DNA from: an uncultured Clostridia bacterium
Lineage (GTDB): Bacteria; Bacillota; Clostridia; Lachnospirales; Anaerotignaceae
Length of the DNA stretch: 64,000 bases
NCBI GenBank assembly: GCA_944378105.1
Contig: CALWGC010000024.1
Span: 1-64,000, forward strand
Direction of reading: 5' to 3'
Part shown: positions 25,890-37,048 of the stretch, piece after piece
Position numbering within the stretch: position 1 is the stretch's first letter
How the letters are laid out: each line of letters opens with the position of its first letter
Position numbers and translations under genes: made by a program
The notes under the pieces: generated by a model
Database searches by the model: none
What the model saw: the letters and a program-made list of their open reading frames with translations, nothing else
Told to the model about the DNA's origin: nothing

Positions 25890-27548
25890 ATGAGAAGCCA
25901 CATCACAACCAAAGGCTTGGAAAGAGCAACCCACAGAGCGCTTTACTACTCCATGGGCCTTCTGCCAGAAGATTTGGAAAAACCAATCATCGGCGTGATT
26001 AACTCTCAAAACGAATCCATGCCTGGCCACCGCCACCTGGACACCATTGCCCGGGCTGTCAAAGAAGGCATCATCGCTGCCGGCGGTACACCCATCGAAT
26101 TTCCTACCATCGGCATCTGCGACGGCATTGCCCAGGGGAACTATGGCATGCATTACCCACTGGCCAGCCGCGAACTGATCGCCGACAGCGTGGAATGTAT
26201 GATGAACGGCCATAGCTATGACGCCATGGTCATGATTACCGACTGTGATAAAATCACCCCAGGTATGCTCATCGCAGCAGCCAGACTGGATTTGCCAACC
26301 ATCATCGTCAGCGGTGGTGTTATGGCCACCGGCTCTTTCAAAGGCCAAAAAGCCGGCTATACCGACTTGATGGAAGCTTCCGGACAAGTACAGAGGGGCA
26401 TTATGACGCCGGAAGAACTGTCCGAACTGGAACAAAACGCCCTGCCTGGCTGTGGTGCTTGTAATCTGTTGGGTACGGCCAACTCCATGAACTTTTTGAC
26501 CGAAGCTTTGGGTATGTGCCTGCCTGGCGCAACGGCCGCTGCCACCAGCAGCCGCAAGCTGATGATTGCCAAACGCACCGGTATGAAAATCATGGAACTG
26601 TTGGAAAAAGGCATCACTGCCAAACAGATCTTGAACGAAAAAGCCGTGCACAATGCACTGATTGTGGACATGGCCATCGGCGGCAGCTCCAACACCATGC
26701 TGCACTTGGCTGCCATCTGCAAAGAAGCCGGCATTCCTTTCAGCTTCGATGAAGTGGAACGCATTGCAGCCATCACGCCACACTTGGTAAAACTGAAACC
26801 ATCCGGCCCACACTATCCTGCCGATTTGGACGCCGCAGGCGGCATTGCAGGGTTGATGAGCCGTTTGAAAGAATATGGCCTGCTGGAAGACAACTTGACG
26901 GTCACCGGCAAGAACGTATTTGAAAATATTGCCACTGCTAAAGTAACTGATGACGACGTAGTACGGACCAAAGAAACGGCCTACTCTCAAACCGGCGGGT
27001 TGAAAATCCTCTATGGCAACCTTTGCGAAGGCGGCGCCGTATGCAAAAAAGCCGGCGTTGTGCCAGAAATGATGCGCCATACCGGTCCAGCCCGCGTCTT
27101 TGACCAGGAAGAACCAGCCGTAGCAGCCATTTATGGCGGCGAAATCAAACCGGGCGATGTGGTTGTCATCCGTTATGAAGGCCCCAAAGGCGGCCCTGGC
27201 ATGAGAGAAATGCTCACCCCAACCTCTGCCATCATTGGCATGGGTCTTGGTTCCTCGGTGGCCCTGATCACCGACGGCCGTTTCTCCGGCGCCACCCGTG
27301 GCGCAGCCATCGGCCATGTTTCTCCCGAAGCGGCAGAAGGCGGCTTGATTGCCTTTGTCAAAGACGGAGACTCTATTTCCATTGATATTGAAAACGGTAC
27401 GGTGACTTTGAACGTAAGTGAAGAAGAAATCGAAGCCAGAAAAGTGGGTTGGGAACCACACAAGCCTCCTGTAAAACCAGGTAGCTACCTGGATCGTTAC
27501 AGCAAAATGGTTTCCTCCGCGATGGAAGGCGCCGTTTTCAAAAGATAA
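25890..27548 (+). CDS. ilvD: Dihydroxy-acid dehydratase
   Basis: A 552-residue iron-sulfur dehydratase making 2-ketoisovalerate and 2-keto-3-methylvalerate for valine, isoleucine and leucine. Cluster and metal ligands are in [12 protein letters not shown] and [17 protein letters not shown], and the C-terminal motifs [12 protein letters not shown] and [21 protein letters not shown] are intact. Length is normal. GGGGG precedes the ATG by ten bases. It is monocistronic with a strong terminator; other ilv genes are not in the window. Oxygen-sensitive cluster fits an anaerobe. Confidence 0.97.
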   Translation: MRSHITTKGLERATHRALYYSMGLLPEDLEKPIIGVINSQNESMPGHRHLDTIARAVKEGIIAAGGTPIEFPTIGICDGIAQGNYGMHYPLASRELIADSVECMMNGHSYDAMVMITDCDKITPGMLIAAARLDLPTIIVSGGVMATGSFKGQKAGYTDLMEASGQVQRGIMTPEELSELEQNALPGCGACNLLGTANSMNFLTEALGMCLPGATAAATSSRKLMIAKRTGMKIMELLEKGITAKQILNEKAVHNALIVDMAIGGSSNTMLHLAAICKEAGIPFSFDEVERIAAITPHLVKLKPSGPHYPADLDAAGGIAGLMSRLKEYGLLEDNLTVTGKNVFENIATAKVTDDDVVRTKETAYSQTGGLKILYGNLCEGGAVCKKAGVVPEMMRHTGPARVFDQEEPAVAAIYGGEIKPGDVVVIRYEGPKGGPGMREMLTPTSAIIGMGLGSSVALITDGRFSGATRGAAIGHVSPEAAEGGLIAFVKDGDSISIDIENGTVTLNVSEEEIEARKVGWEPHKPPVKPGSYLDRYSKMVSSAMEGAVFKR

Positions 27549-27595
27549 ATCTTTTTTATTTATCATTTATCCTTTTTTTCGCTGCATATTTTTTA

Positions 27596-27638
27596 AAAAA
27601 GAACAGACGTCCTTTGACGTCTGTTCTTTTTTTATAAA
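27596..27638. terminator. Bidirectional terminator between ilvD and lysR
   Basis: AAAGAACAGACGTC and GACGTCTGTTCTTT form a perfect stem around CTTT with A-run and T-run on either side; it serves both convergent genes. Confidence 0.9.
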
Positions 27639-27649
27639 AACCCCTGGGT

Positions 27650-28561
27650 TTACATCTGCCGCGTTTCTTTCACCTTGCCATTTTCATACTCTCTTTGGGT
27701 GCAATACCGGAAAAAGCGCCGGGCCGCCTTCGATACATACCCTTCTTTGCATACCGCCACATAAATTTCCCGACACCACCCCTCATTTAAAATCGATAAC
27801 TCCTTCAGCGGCAACTGCCAATTCACATACAAATGAGGCAGTATGGCCATTCCAAACCCATTGGCCACCATCCCCGCAATCACCTGATCCTCCTCAATTT
27901 CCATCAACGTCTTTGGCTGCAACCCCATTTTTTCAAACAAATGCCGAAAAGTGCCATGCAAACTGCTCTCCGGTGCAAACCCCACATAGGGATACTCCAA
28001 GGCCTCTTCCAAAAACACGGCACTTTTCACCGCCAACGGGTGCTGCTCATTGACCACCACATAAAACGGCTCGATAAACAGCGTATATTTTTCCAAAGCG
28101 TTTAAATTTTCGTTTTCTGCACAAAAAATGATGTCAAACTCTCCATCCAACAACTGCTCCGAAAGGCCGCCGGAAAAACCGGTATGTACCTGCACCTCCA
28201 CCTGCCGCCCCTCTGGGGATTGGACAAAATCATGCAGTAGCCGTGGCACCAGTTCAATGCCCAGCGGCCTTGTGCAGCCCACCCGCAGTCTCCCGCCGCC
28301 TTCTTTCACATCTTCCATCTGCCGCACGCCAATTTCCAAACTTTGTAACGTTTCCTCCACCGAACCATAGAAAAGTTTTCCGTTTTGATTCAAACGAATG
28401 TTGCGCCCCGTTTTTTCAAATAAGGGCACCCCCAACTCCTCTTCCAGCGCCGCCATGGCATGGCTCAAACTGGGTTGGGAAATATTCAGCTGGGCTGCCG
28501 CCTTTCCATAATGCTCCAATTTGGCCAAAACCGTAAAATATTGCAAATGATACAAATTCAT
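27650..28561 (-). CDS. LysR-family transcriptional regulator
   Basis: A 303-residue regulator. Residues 1-60 hold the winged helix (NLYHLQYFTVLAKLEHYGKAAAQLNISQPSLSHAMAALEEELGVPLFEK). The rest is the periplasmic-binding-like effector domain, with the hinge around VGFAPESSLHG. It is divergent from the YczE-like membrane protein gene, with 138 bases between the starts, and is likely to control it and itself. Effector unknown. Confidence 0.93.
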   Translation of the reverse strand: MNLYHLQYFTVLAKLEHYGKAAAQLNISQPSLSHAMAALEEELGVPLFEKTGRNIRLNQNGKLFYGSVEETLQSLEIGVRQMEDVKEGGGRLRVGCTRPLGIELVPRLLHDFVQSPEGRQVEVQVHTGFSGGLSEQLLDGEFDIIFCAENENLNALEKYTLFIEPFYVVVNEQHPLAVKSAVFLEEALEYPYVGFAPESSLHGTFRHLFEKMGLQPKTLMEIEEDQVIAGMVANGFGMAILPHLYVNWQLPLKELSILNEGWCREIYVAVCKEGYVSKAARRFFRYCTQREYENGKVKETRQM

Positions 28562-28699
28562 CCCTTCGCCCCCTTTTCTTTAGCTTACCACAATCCATTT
28601 ATTTTATCTATGGATTTTAATATAATTTTGCATTTGTATTTATGGAAATTTTGTTTTATAATAGCGCCAAGAAAAAAATTTGGAACGGAGGAACGGAGA

Positions 28700-29395
28700 A
28701 TGGAACAAAAAAGATTACCTGGTGAATTGGCACTCTTACTGATCATCGTCATCAACAGCCTGGGCGTCACGTTCATGACCAAAAGCGGCTTTGGGATTTC
28801 TTCCATTTTTTCTGTTCCCTATGTCTTTAGCCAAGCCTTTGACTTTCTCAGCTTTGGGACGTGGAACTATTTATTTCAAACGTCGCTGGTGGTGCTTTTG
28901 ATGGTGCTTTCCCACAAGATCCAGCCGGTGTATCTGGTGTCGTTTCTGGTTGGGGTTGGGTTTGGCAAAATGATTGATGTCCACGAGGCCTGGGTGCTGG
29001 CCCTGCCCGATGGTTTTGCCTTTCATGTGCTCTATTTTGTACTGGGCTTTTTGCTCATTGGTTTTGGCATTTGCATCGGAAACTTGTGCGGCTTACCCAT
29101 CATCCCCACCGATACATTCCCGCGGGATTTATCGGCCTTGCTTGGCATTTCCTATGGCAAAGTAAAAACCAGCTTTGATTTGTTGTGCCTGGCCGTCACG
29201 GTGCTGCTTTCTTTCACCGTGCTGCGCCAACTCATTGGCATTGGCATCGGCACCGTACTTTGTGCTTTTACCATGGGCAAATACATCTCTTTCCTTCGCC
29301 CTTATGTGGAAAAGCAGGTTTGTTTTTATTGTGGGACCAAGGCAGTTTGGCAAACAGTCAAAACCATGTTCTTGCCCCTTACGCCCCTTCGCTAA
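28700..29395 (+). CDS. YczE/YitT-like integral membrane protein
   Basis: A 231-residue protein with about five or six hydrophobic membrane segments, resembling the YczE/YyaS/YitT group. Conserved-looking features are GFGISSIFSVPYVFS near the N-terminus, GFGICIGNLCGLPIIPTDTFPRDLS in the centre, and a final cytoplasmic CFYCG. Function of the family is not established; a transporter-like role is possible. The ATG 28700 follows GGAGG at eight bases. Divergent LysR regulator suggests it is induced by a small molecule. Confidence 0.75.
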   Translation: MEQKRLPGELALLLIIVINSLGVTFMTKSGFGISSIFSVPYVFSQAFDFLSFGTWNYLFQTSLVVLLMVLSHKIQPVYLVSFLVGVGFGKMIDVHEAWVLALPDGFAFHVLYFVLGFLLIGFGICIGNLCGLPIIPTDTFPRDLSALLGISYGKVKTSFDLLCLAVTVLLSFTVLRQLIGIGIGTVLCAFTMGKYISFLRPYVEKQVCFYCGTKAVWQTVKTMFLPLTPLR

Positions 29396-29413
29396 CATCT
29401 TTTTTTCATAGAA

Positions 29414-29453
29414 ATGGCAGGCCATGCGCCGCCAATACCGCATGGCCTGCCCG
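29414..29453. repeat. GC-rich inverted repeat
   Basis: GGCAGGCCATGCG and CGCATGGCCTGCC pair perfectly around a ten-base loop, without a T-run. It lies between the YczE-like gene and the terminator below. Confidence 0.6.
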
Positions 29454-29501
29454 TTTGATTAAATTAGCAGCCCCCCTCACAAGCTTTGGGCTGCCTTGCC
29501 C

Positions 29502-31780
<2,279 letters not shown>

Positions 31781-31849
31781 GGCTCCTTCCTCCCCCGCCC
31801 TTTTGTTTCTTTCAATTCTTCCCATGTGGGCCCTTTGGGCGCATAAAAG

Positions 31850-31880
31850 AAAACCACGGGTTTTTCCGTGGTTTTTCGCT
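31850..31880 (-). terminator. Terminator of mutY inside the element
   Basis: AAAACCACGG and CCGTGGTTTT form a stem around GTTTTT. It lies 70 bases past the mutY stop and separates mutY from the recombinase gene, so the recombinase probably has its own promoter. Confidence 0.75.
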
Positions 31881-31949
31881 TTTTCTTGTGTTCCATATCT
31901 TCGCCTTCTTTTTTTCCTTTGCAATCACTTTATGCGCCAAGGCCGTTTT

Positions 31950-33065
31950 TTAACACCGGCGCAATAATTCGGCTTCAAAGGCCGCAAAGGCCGAAGGCAA
32001 GGGGTAAGCTTGCTTCAGTTGGGTCGGCGTCACCCATAAAAAGGGCGCCACTTCCTCCTCTGCTTCCACCCAAAAACCGGTCATGTGCCACTCGATATGG
32101 GTAAAAATATGCTTGGCTGTTTTGAGCGGCAGCGCCTTGGCTTCTATGCCCCAAGTTTCCAACACCGCCTGGGCCTCATTGGGGGTGCCTTCTTTTTGGG
32201 GAAATTCCCATAAATCGGCCAACAAGCCTTTGGAAGGCCGCTTTTGTAGTGCAATTTTCCCCTTGTGGTGGAGCAAAAACACCAGCCGTTCCTCCACCCG
32301 CCGTGGTTTTTTGGCCGCTTTCACTGGGTATTGCAGCATGGTATTTTCCCGAAACGCCGCGCAGTGGGCCGCCACGGGGCATTGGTCGCACAAAGGCGCC
32401 CCATTGGGCAGACAAACGGTGGCCCCCAGTTCCATCAACGCCTGATTAAACGCCCCCGTCATGGGATGGGGCAAAATTGCTTGTACCTGCTTTGTAATCT
32501 CGTTTTTCACCGATTGTTTCATAATGTCGCCGCCATTGGCCGTCCAGCGGGTCACCACCCGCAGCACATTGCCATCCACCGCCGGCACCGGCAACCCATA
32601 GGCAATGGAGGCAATGGCCCCCGCCGTATAAGGCCCAATGCCCGGTAACTGTAACAACGCCTCATAATCGGCCGGCAGTTCTCCGCCATACTGTTCCACC
32701 ACCACCTGGGCACATTTTTGCATATTGCGCACCCGGTTATAGTACCCCAATCCTTCCCATAGCTTTAACAGCGTTTGTTCCTTGGCCTCTGCCAAGTCCT
32801 GGATGGTGGGTAGCGCTTCCAAAAAACGCTGAAAATAAGGTTTCACCGCCTCCACTCTGGTTTGCTGCAGCATAATTTCCGACACCCAAACCCGATAGGC
32901 CGTGGGGTGATTACGCCAAGGCAGAATGCGCGCATGTTCCTCAAACCAATGTAATAACGGAGCCACCATCTGGGGCAGATGGTCCGTCTGGGGCGGCTTT
33001 TCTTCTATTTCTACCGTTTCCTGTAACGATAATTCCAGTTGTACCGGTTCTTTTTCCTCTGTCAT
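31950..33065 (-). CDS. mutY: A/G-specific adenine glycosylase MutY
   Basis: A 371-residue base-excision enzyme that removes adenine opposite 8-oxoguanine. Catalytic Glu is in [11 protein letters not shown], the helix-hairpin-helix in [14 protein letters not shown], the catalytic Asp in AVDGNVLRV, and the 4Fe-4S ligands in C-x7-C-x2-C-x5-C ([18 protein letters not shown]). A NUDIX-like 8-oxoG recognition domain ends the protein. The ATG overlaps the stop of the truncated collagen frame (ATGA), and a consensus promoter lies 33 bases upstream, within the element. An unusual cargo for a recombinase-borne element. Confidence 0.95.
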   Translation of the reverse strand: MTEEKEPVQLELSLQETVEIEEKPPQTDHLPQMVAPLLHWFEEHARILPWRNHPTAYRVWVSEIMLQQTRVEAVKPYFQRFLEALPTIQDLAEAKEQTLLKLWEGLGYYNRVRNMQKCAQVVVEQYGGELPADYEALLQLPGIGPYTAGAIASIAYGLPVPAVDGNVLRVVTRWTANGGDIMKQSVKNEITKQVQAILPHPMTGAFNQALMELGATVCLPNGAPLCDQCPVAAHCAAFRENTMLQYPVKAAKKPRRVEERLVFLLHHKGKIALQKRPSKGLLADLWEFPQKEGTPNEAQAVLETWGIEAKALPLKTAKHIFTHIEWHMTGFWVEAEEEVAPFLWVTPTQLKQAYPLPSAFAAFEAELLRRC

Positions 33066-33712
33066 GTTCTCCAAATCCTTTCTGGCCTTGTCCCTTTATT
33101 GTAGAGGGCGAACAAGCATTTGTCAATGCGGGGCGCAAAACCGGTATGCCCAGTGGCGCCTGTGGCACCCGTCTGGCCGGTGGCTCCGGTGGCGCCGGTT
33201 GCACCGGTAGCGCCCGTTGGGCCGGTTGGGCCGGTGGCACCCGTTGGGCCAACGGCAGTAATCAGGGTATAATCTGGCGATGTGCCAGGGATCCCGCTTG
33301 GGTTATTGATATCGGCACGATAGAGGCTGCCGTTATAATACACAAAATCGCCTGCGGAATAGAAGGCAAAGGGGCTAAATGCCGTTGCCGTATCCAAGCC
33401 TTGGCCTGTGGCCCCGGTGGCGCCGGTTGGGCCGGTAGCACCTGTGGCTCCCGTTGGGCCGGTTGGGCCGATGGGGCCTTGCAGACCTTGCGGCCCCTGG
33501 GGACCGGTGGCACCCGTTGGGCCGGTTGGGCCCTGAGGACCGTTTAAACCTGGCGCACCGGTGGCACCGGTTGGGCCGGTTGGGCCTTGGCACCAGCAAG
33601 TTGCGCCACAACAGGAGTTACACCCGTTTTGGCAACCATTGGAACAATGATTTTGGCAGCCACTTTGGCAACCACAGCGATTGGCGTTACTTCTCACTCC
33701 GTAACAATACAT
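33062..33712 (-). CDS. Collagen-like spore-surface protein, N-terminal part (split gene)
   Basis: In the present arrangement it encodes 216 residues. Residues 1-42 are Cys/Asn/Gly-rich ([15 protein letters not shown]). Then come collagen repeats ([10 protein letters not shown]), a carbohydrate-binding-type module with [17 protein letters not shown], a second collagen stretch, and, after the ACT at codon 187, a 29-residue out-of-family tail from the element. ATG 33712 follows AGGAGG at eight bases and overlaps the glycosyltransferase gene by 19 bases. Joined to the part at 29529-30365 it gives a complete BclA-like glycoprotein with trimerising C-terminus. Confidence 0.9.
   Translation of the reverse strand: MYCYGVRSNANRCGCQSGCQNHCSNGCQNGCNSCCGATCWCQGPTGPTGATGAPGLNGPQGPTGPTGATGPQGPQGLQGPIGPTGPTGATGATGPTGATGATGQGLDTATAFSPFAFYSAGDFVYYNGSLYRADINNPSGIPGTSPDYTLITAVGPTGATGPTGPTGATGATGATGATGQTGATGATGHTGFAPRIDKCLFALYNKGTRPERIWRT
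33098..33126 (-). promoter_or_regulatory. Consensus SigA promoter for mutY, inside the element
   Basis: TTGACA, 17 bases, TACAAT on the minus strand, between the recombination site and the mutY ATG. It makes mutY independent of the host gene's promoter. Confidence 0.75.
33133..33174. other. Recombination half-site at the right end of the intervening element
   Basis: Element arm GCGCAAAACCGGTATGCCCA, then the GT crossover dinucleotide (33153-33154), then collagen repeat. Shares CCAGT with the left end; reading frame across the joint is preserved at an ACT codon. Confidence 0.8.
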
Positions 33713-34800
33713 ATTGTTTCCTCCTCTTTTCTTTTTTTTGCAAAATAGGCTTCGTTCCATTTCACTGCATCAGATTGGGGACGGAAGGATTTGGCCACAT
33801 CATTCCACTTTTGCGCTTCTTTCCAATTTCCCTGTCGGTCATAGCAAAGACAAAGCTGGATGGCCGGCAAATAATGATAACATTCTTCCTGTACAAAACC
33901 GCCGAAATTTTTGTCTAACTTCGTCCGAAAGGCCGCCTCATACCAGAAGATGGCCTCGGCCAAGCGGTTTTGCTGCAAAAAGTGATACCCCAATGCACAA
34001 CAAAGTTCCCCGCGGGGCACCGAAAGCTTCAGCCCTTCCAACAGGGCCTCCAACGCCTTTTCCTCTTCGCCCAGCTCATCAAAGGCGGCCGAGCGCAGAC
34101 GGCAGGCTTCCAACTGATCCGGCAGCCACCCATCCTTGCGGCGCAAAAACGCCTCAAACCGCTCCGTCGCTTCCTGCCACAGCCGGTGGTAGAATAACTC
34201 CCGGCCAAAATAGTAAAGTTCTCTGGCAGAAAAAGACTGGCCCTTTGCTTCCATATCCCGATAGATATTCAAATTTCGGTCGGGATCGGCCACACGCAGT
34301 TTTTTGTGGTACACCGTAATGTCTTCGTGTAAAATTTTCCCAAAGGGTGCCACCACTTCGTGCACCCGCCCTTCCCAAACGGGACGATGGATGTTTTTGA
34401 TGAGCCGCTCCCGCCGGAAGCGGAAGGTGGGGTTGCCTGCTTCGTCAAAGCTTGTGGCGTATTGCATCATCACCACATCGACATCCAAAACCGTCAGCCG
34501 TTTTTTCAGCGCCAACAGTTTCTCCTGCTCCGCCTTTGGCAGTACGTCATCGGCATCCAGCCAGAGCCAAAATTCTTTGGTGGCCTTCAAAAACGCTGCA
34601 TTTCTGGCGGCAGCAAAATCGCCCTGCCAGGTAAAGTCATAGACTTTGTCGGTAAATTGCCGCGCAATTTCTTTGGTGCGGTCGGTGGAACCGGTATCCA
34701 GAATGATGATCTCATCGGCCACAGGCCCCACGCTCTCTAAACAACGCCCCAACACCTCCTCCTCATTTTTCACAATCATGCATAAACTAATGGAAATCAA
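33694..34800 (-). CDS. GT2-family glycosyltransferase with TPR-like tail
   Basis: A 368-residue enzyme. The N-terminal GT-A domain has [31 protein letters not shown] and the metal-binding WLDADD; the C-terminal 160 residues are helical repeats of TPR type ([24 protein letters not shown]). It starts at TTG 34800, with AGGGGGTGA upstream, and overlaps the collagen gene by 19 bases, so the two are coupled. A GT2 gene next to a collagen-like exosporium gene recalls sgtA beside bclA3 in Clostridioides difficile; it probably glycosylates Thr in the collagen repeats. A sigma-K-like promoter precedes it. Confidence 0.9.
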   Translation of the reverse strand: MISISLCMIVKNEEEVLGRCLESVGPVADEIIILDTGSTDRTKEIARQFTDKVYDFTWQGDFAAARNAAFLKATKEFWLWLDADDVLPKAEQEKLLALKKRLTVLDVDVVMMQYATSFDEAGNPTFRFRRERLIKNIHRPVWEGRVHEVVAPFGKILHEDITVYHKKLRVADPDRNLNIYRDMEAKGQSFSARELYYFGRELFYHRLWQEATERFEAFLRRKDGWLPDQLEACRLRSAAFDELGEEEKALEALLEGLKLSVPRGELCCALGYHFLQQNRLAEAIFWYEAAFRTKLDKNFGGFVQEECYHYLPAIQLCLCYDRQGNWKEAQKWNDVAKSFRPQSDAVKWNEAYFAKKRKEEETICIVTE

Positions 34801-34845
34801 AGCCTCACCCCCTCAACTGGATCGGAAGGTTTCCTTCCTTGATAA

Positions 34846-34873
34846 CAGAGTATGAAGAAGGGGGAAATATGTG
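34846..34873 (-). promoter_or_regulatory. Sigma-K-like promoter of the glycosyltransferase-collagen operon
   Basis: On the minus strand CAC, 16 bases, CATACTCTG; same form as before sigK. It starts transcription about 38 bases before the TTG start. A perfect GGAAGG-TTT-CCTTCC palindrome (34824-34838) lies at the start of the transcript. Confidence 0.5.
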
Positions 34874-34925
34874 AGAAAAAAGAGAAAAAAAGCAGGTCTA
34901 TCTTTCTTTTCGCCTTTTGGGCAAA

Positions 34926-34966
34926 CAAAAAGCCACTACAGAACCTTGGTTCTGTAGCGGCTTTCC
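34926..34966 (-). terminator. Terminator of the V-ATPase operon
   Basis: AGCCGCTACAGAACC and GGTTCTGTAGTGGCT (minus strand) form a 15-bp stem with a mismatch, followed by TTTTTGTTTG. It lies just past the stop of the last gene. Confidence 0.85.
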
Positions 34967-34982
34967 TCTTCTTGCGCCTTTT

Positions 34983-35669
34983 TTAGCCCACTTCTTTTTG
35001 GAAAGCGGCTTCATCCCGTTTCCGTTTTTCTTCGATGGCACGTTGTGCAATCAAATCTTTCACTTTCATCAAACGGGTGGTATTGGCACGATCATTTTCT
35101 TCCAATTTCTGAGAAATATATTTGATGGTTTCCTGATAATTGGGAATCATCACGTTTTCCAGAGCGTTCACACGGCGTCTGGTTTTTTCAATTTCCTGGG
35201 CCAACAGCTGGGTGGTTTTTTCACTTTCTGCCAGCAACAGCAGCGGCTCCATGGCGCGGGAGAAAGCTTCTGTGGCGCTATCCAATTCGCCGGAGGTGAA
35301 GGCCAGGCCATAGGGATAGATTTCGCCCTTGCCGCCTTCTTCTTTGAATTGGAATTTGGGCACATCTACACTCATGATGTTTTTGGTCCCAACGCCCACC
35401 GCAATCTTTTGCCGTGGCATCATCAAGGCCTCGCCCATCCATTCTTCGCTCATCACACCGCGGGCAATGATAAAGCTTTTGTAAGCTTCTTCCAAAGCCG
35501 ATTCCGCTTCCATTCTCAGCCGTTTGTTTTCTCTCACCAGCTCCAGAAATTGCTTCATCAGCTCATCCAGCTTGTCTTTGAGCAATTTGTGGCCCCTGCT
35601 TGCTGTTTTCAGCTGCTTTTTCAGATTGGTCATTTCCATTCTGGTAGGGTTTACGTTTAATCTTGCCAC
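34983..35669 (-). CDS. ntpD: V-type ATP synthase subunit D
   Basis: A 228-residue central rotor-shaft subunit, mostly two long helices (MARLNVNPTRMEMTNLKKQLKTA and, at the C-terminus, ENVMIPNYQETIKYISQKLEEND). It starts at GTG 35669, where AAGGAG is eight bases upstream and overlaps the stop of subunit B; the frame's upper end at 35678 is not well spaced. Last gene of the operon, ended by a terminator. Confidence 0.93.
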   Translation of the reverse strand: MARLNVNPTRMEMTNLKKQLKTASRGHKLLKDKLDELMKQFLELVRENKRLRMEAESALEEAYKSFIIARGVMSEEWMGEALMMPRQKIAVGVGTKNIMSVDVPKFQFKEEGGKGEIYPYGLAFTSGELDSATEAFSRAMEPLLLLAESEKTTQLLAQEIEKTRRRVNALENVMIPNYQETIKYISQKLEENDRANTTRLMKVKDLIAQRAIEEKRKRDEAAFQKEVG

Positions 35670-35674
35670 AGCAA

Positions 35675-37048
35675 TCACTCCTTAGGCAGATATTTGTCCA
35701 AATATTCGTCCCGTACACGTTTCAGCTCGCTGCGAGGCAAAATATTCAGCAATTTCCAACCGATTTCCAATGTCTGTTCAATGGTCCGATCGGTCTGGAA
35801 GCCCTGAGAAACGTATTCTTTCTCAAATTCATCGGCAAATTTTGCATAGAGAAGGTCAATATCGGTCAAGGCCGATTCGCCCAAAATGGCCATCAATTCC
35901 TTGGCATCTTTCCCGCGGGAATAGGCGGCAAAAAGCTGGTTCATGGTATCGGCATGGTCTTCTCTTGTTTTGCCTTTACCAATCCCTTTGTCTTTCAAAC
36001 GGCTCAAAGAAGGCAGTACGTCAATGGGTGGCTGCAATCCTTTTTTGTAAAGGTCACGGCTCAAGATGATCTGGCCTTCGGTGATATAACCGGTCAAGTC
36101 AGGGATGGGGTGGGTTTTATCGTCTTCGGGCATGGTCAAGATAGGGATCATGGTGATGGAACCATCAATGCCCCGGTGCTTGCCGGCCCGTTCGTACATG
36201 GTAGCCAAGTCTGTATAGAGGTAGCCAGGATAGCCACGGCGGCCGGGTACTTCTTTTTTGGCGGCGGAAATTTCACGCAAGGCTTCGGCGTAGTTGGTGA
36301 TATCGGTGATGATAACCAATACGTGCATGTTTTGTTCAAAAGCCAAATATTCCGCAGCCGTCAGCGCCATACGCGGCGTACAGATACGTTCTACTGCCGG
36401 GTCGTTGGCCAAGTTTACAAACACCACCGAACGGTCGATGGCGCCGGTTTCTTTGAAGTCGTTGATGAAAAATTCCGCATCTTCAAAGGTGATGCCGACG
36501 GCGGCAAACACAACGGCAAACTTGCTATCGGTACCCAATACTTTGGCCTGACGGGCAATCTGTACGGCCAAGTTTGCATGGGGCAAACCGGAAGCCGAGA
36601 AGATGGGCAGCTTTTGCCCACGCACCAGTGTGTTCAGACCGTCAATGGCCGAAACGCCGGTTTGGATAAATTCCGAAGGATAGTCCCGGGCGGCCGGGTT
36701 GATGGGCGCGCCGTTGATGTCCAGACGTTTTTCTGGAATGATTTCCGGCCCGCCGTCAATGGGCTGGCCCATGCCGTTAAAGACACGGCCCAGGATGTCT
36801 GGCGAAACGCCAAAGTCCAAGCTCTTGCCCAAAAAGCGTACTTTGCTATCGGAAAGGTTAATCCCGGTGGAGCTTTCAAACAGCTGTACCAAAGCCGTAT
36901 CGCCGTTGACTTCCAACACTTTGCAGCGGCGGATTTCCCCGTTGACCAACTCAATTTCGCCCAATTCGTCATATTTGACGCCTTCCACGCCGCCAACCAG
37001 CATCAAGGGGCCTGCGACTTCCTGAATGGATCGATATTCTTTAATCAT
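35675..37048 (-). CDS. ntpB: V-type ATP synthase subunit B
   Basis: A 457-residue non-catalytic nucleotide-site subunit of the V1 head. It contains [18 protein letters not shown] in place of a classical P-loop, [14 protein letters not shown], and [22 protein letters not shown]. It overlaps subunit A by four bases (ATGA). Length and order are as in Enterococcus and Clostridium operons. Confidence 0.96.
   Translation of the reverse strand: MIKEYRSIQEVAGPLMLVGGVEGVKYDELGEIELVNGEIRRCKVLEVNGDTALVQLFESSTGINLSDSKVRFLGKSLDFGVSPDILGRVFNGMGQPIDGGPEIIPEKRLDINGAPINPAARDYPSEFIQTGVSAIDGLNTLVRGQKLPIFSASGLPHANLAVQIARQAKVLGTDSKFAVVFAAVGITFEDAEFFINDFKETGAIDRSVVFVNLANDPAVERICTPRMALTAAEYLAFEQNMHVLVIITDITNYAEALREISAAKKEVPGRRGYPGYLYTDLATMYERAGKHRGIDGSITMIPILTMPEDDKTHPIPDLTGYITEGQIILSRDLYKKGLQPPIDVLPSLSRLKDKGIGKGKTREDHADTMNQLFAAYSRGKDAKELMAILGESALTDIDLLYAKFADEFEKEYVSQGFQTDRTIEQTLEIGWKLLNILPRSELKRVRDEYLDKYLPKE

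Noticed and set aside
25866-27566. 566-residue minus-strand frame opposite ilvD
   Set aside because: Shadow of ilvD; His/Phe/Gly-rich composition typical of antisense frames.
29396-29470. tRNA-like GC-rich stem between the YczE-like gene and the collagen gene
   Set aside because: Only a single hairpin is present; no D, anticodon and T arms can be drawn.
31926-31934. CATAAAGTG on the minus strand as a sigma-K promoter for the recombinase
   Set aside because: No AC at 16-17 bases upstream, it lies 146 bases from the ATG, and the mutY terminator stands between. No convincing sporulation promoter for the recombinase was found.
33139-33147. Alternative crossover within ACCGGT versus ACCAGT
   Set aside because: It would also keep the frame, but the shared identity is shorter and the arms are not symmetric about it; the CCAGT/GT site has exact 20-base symmetry.
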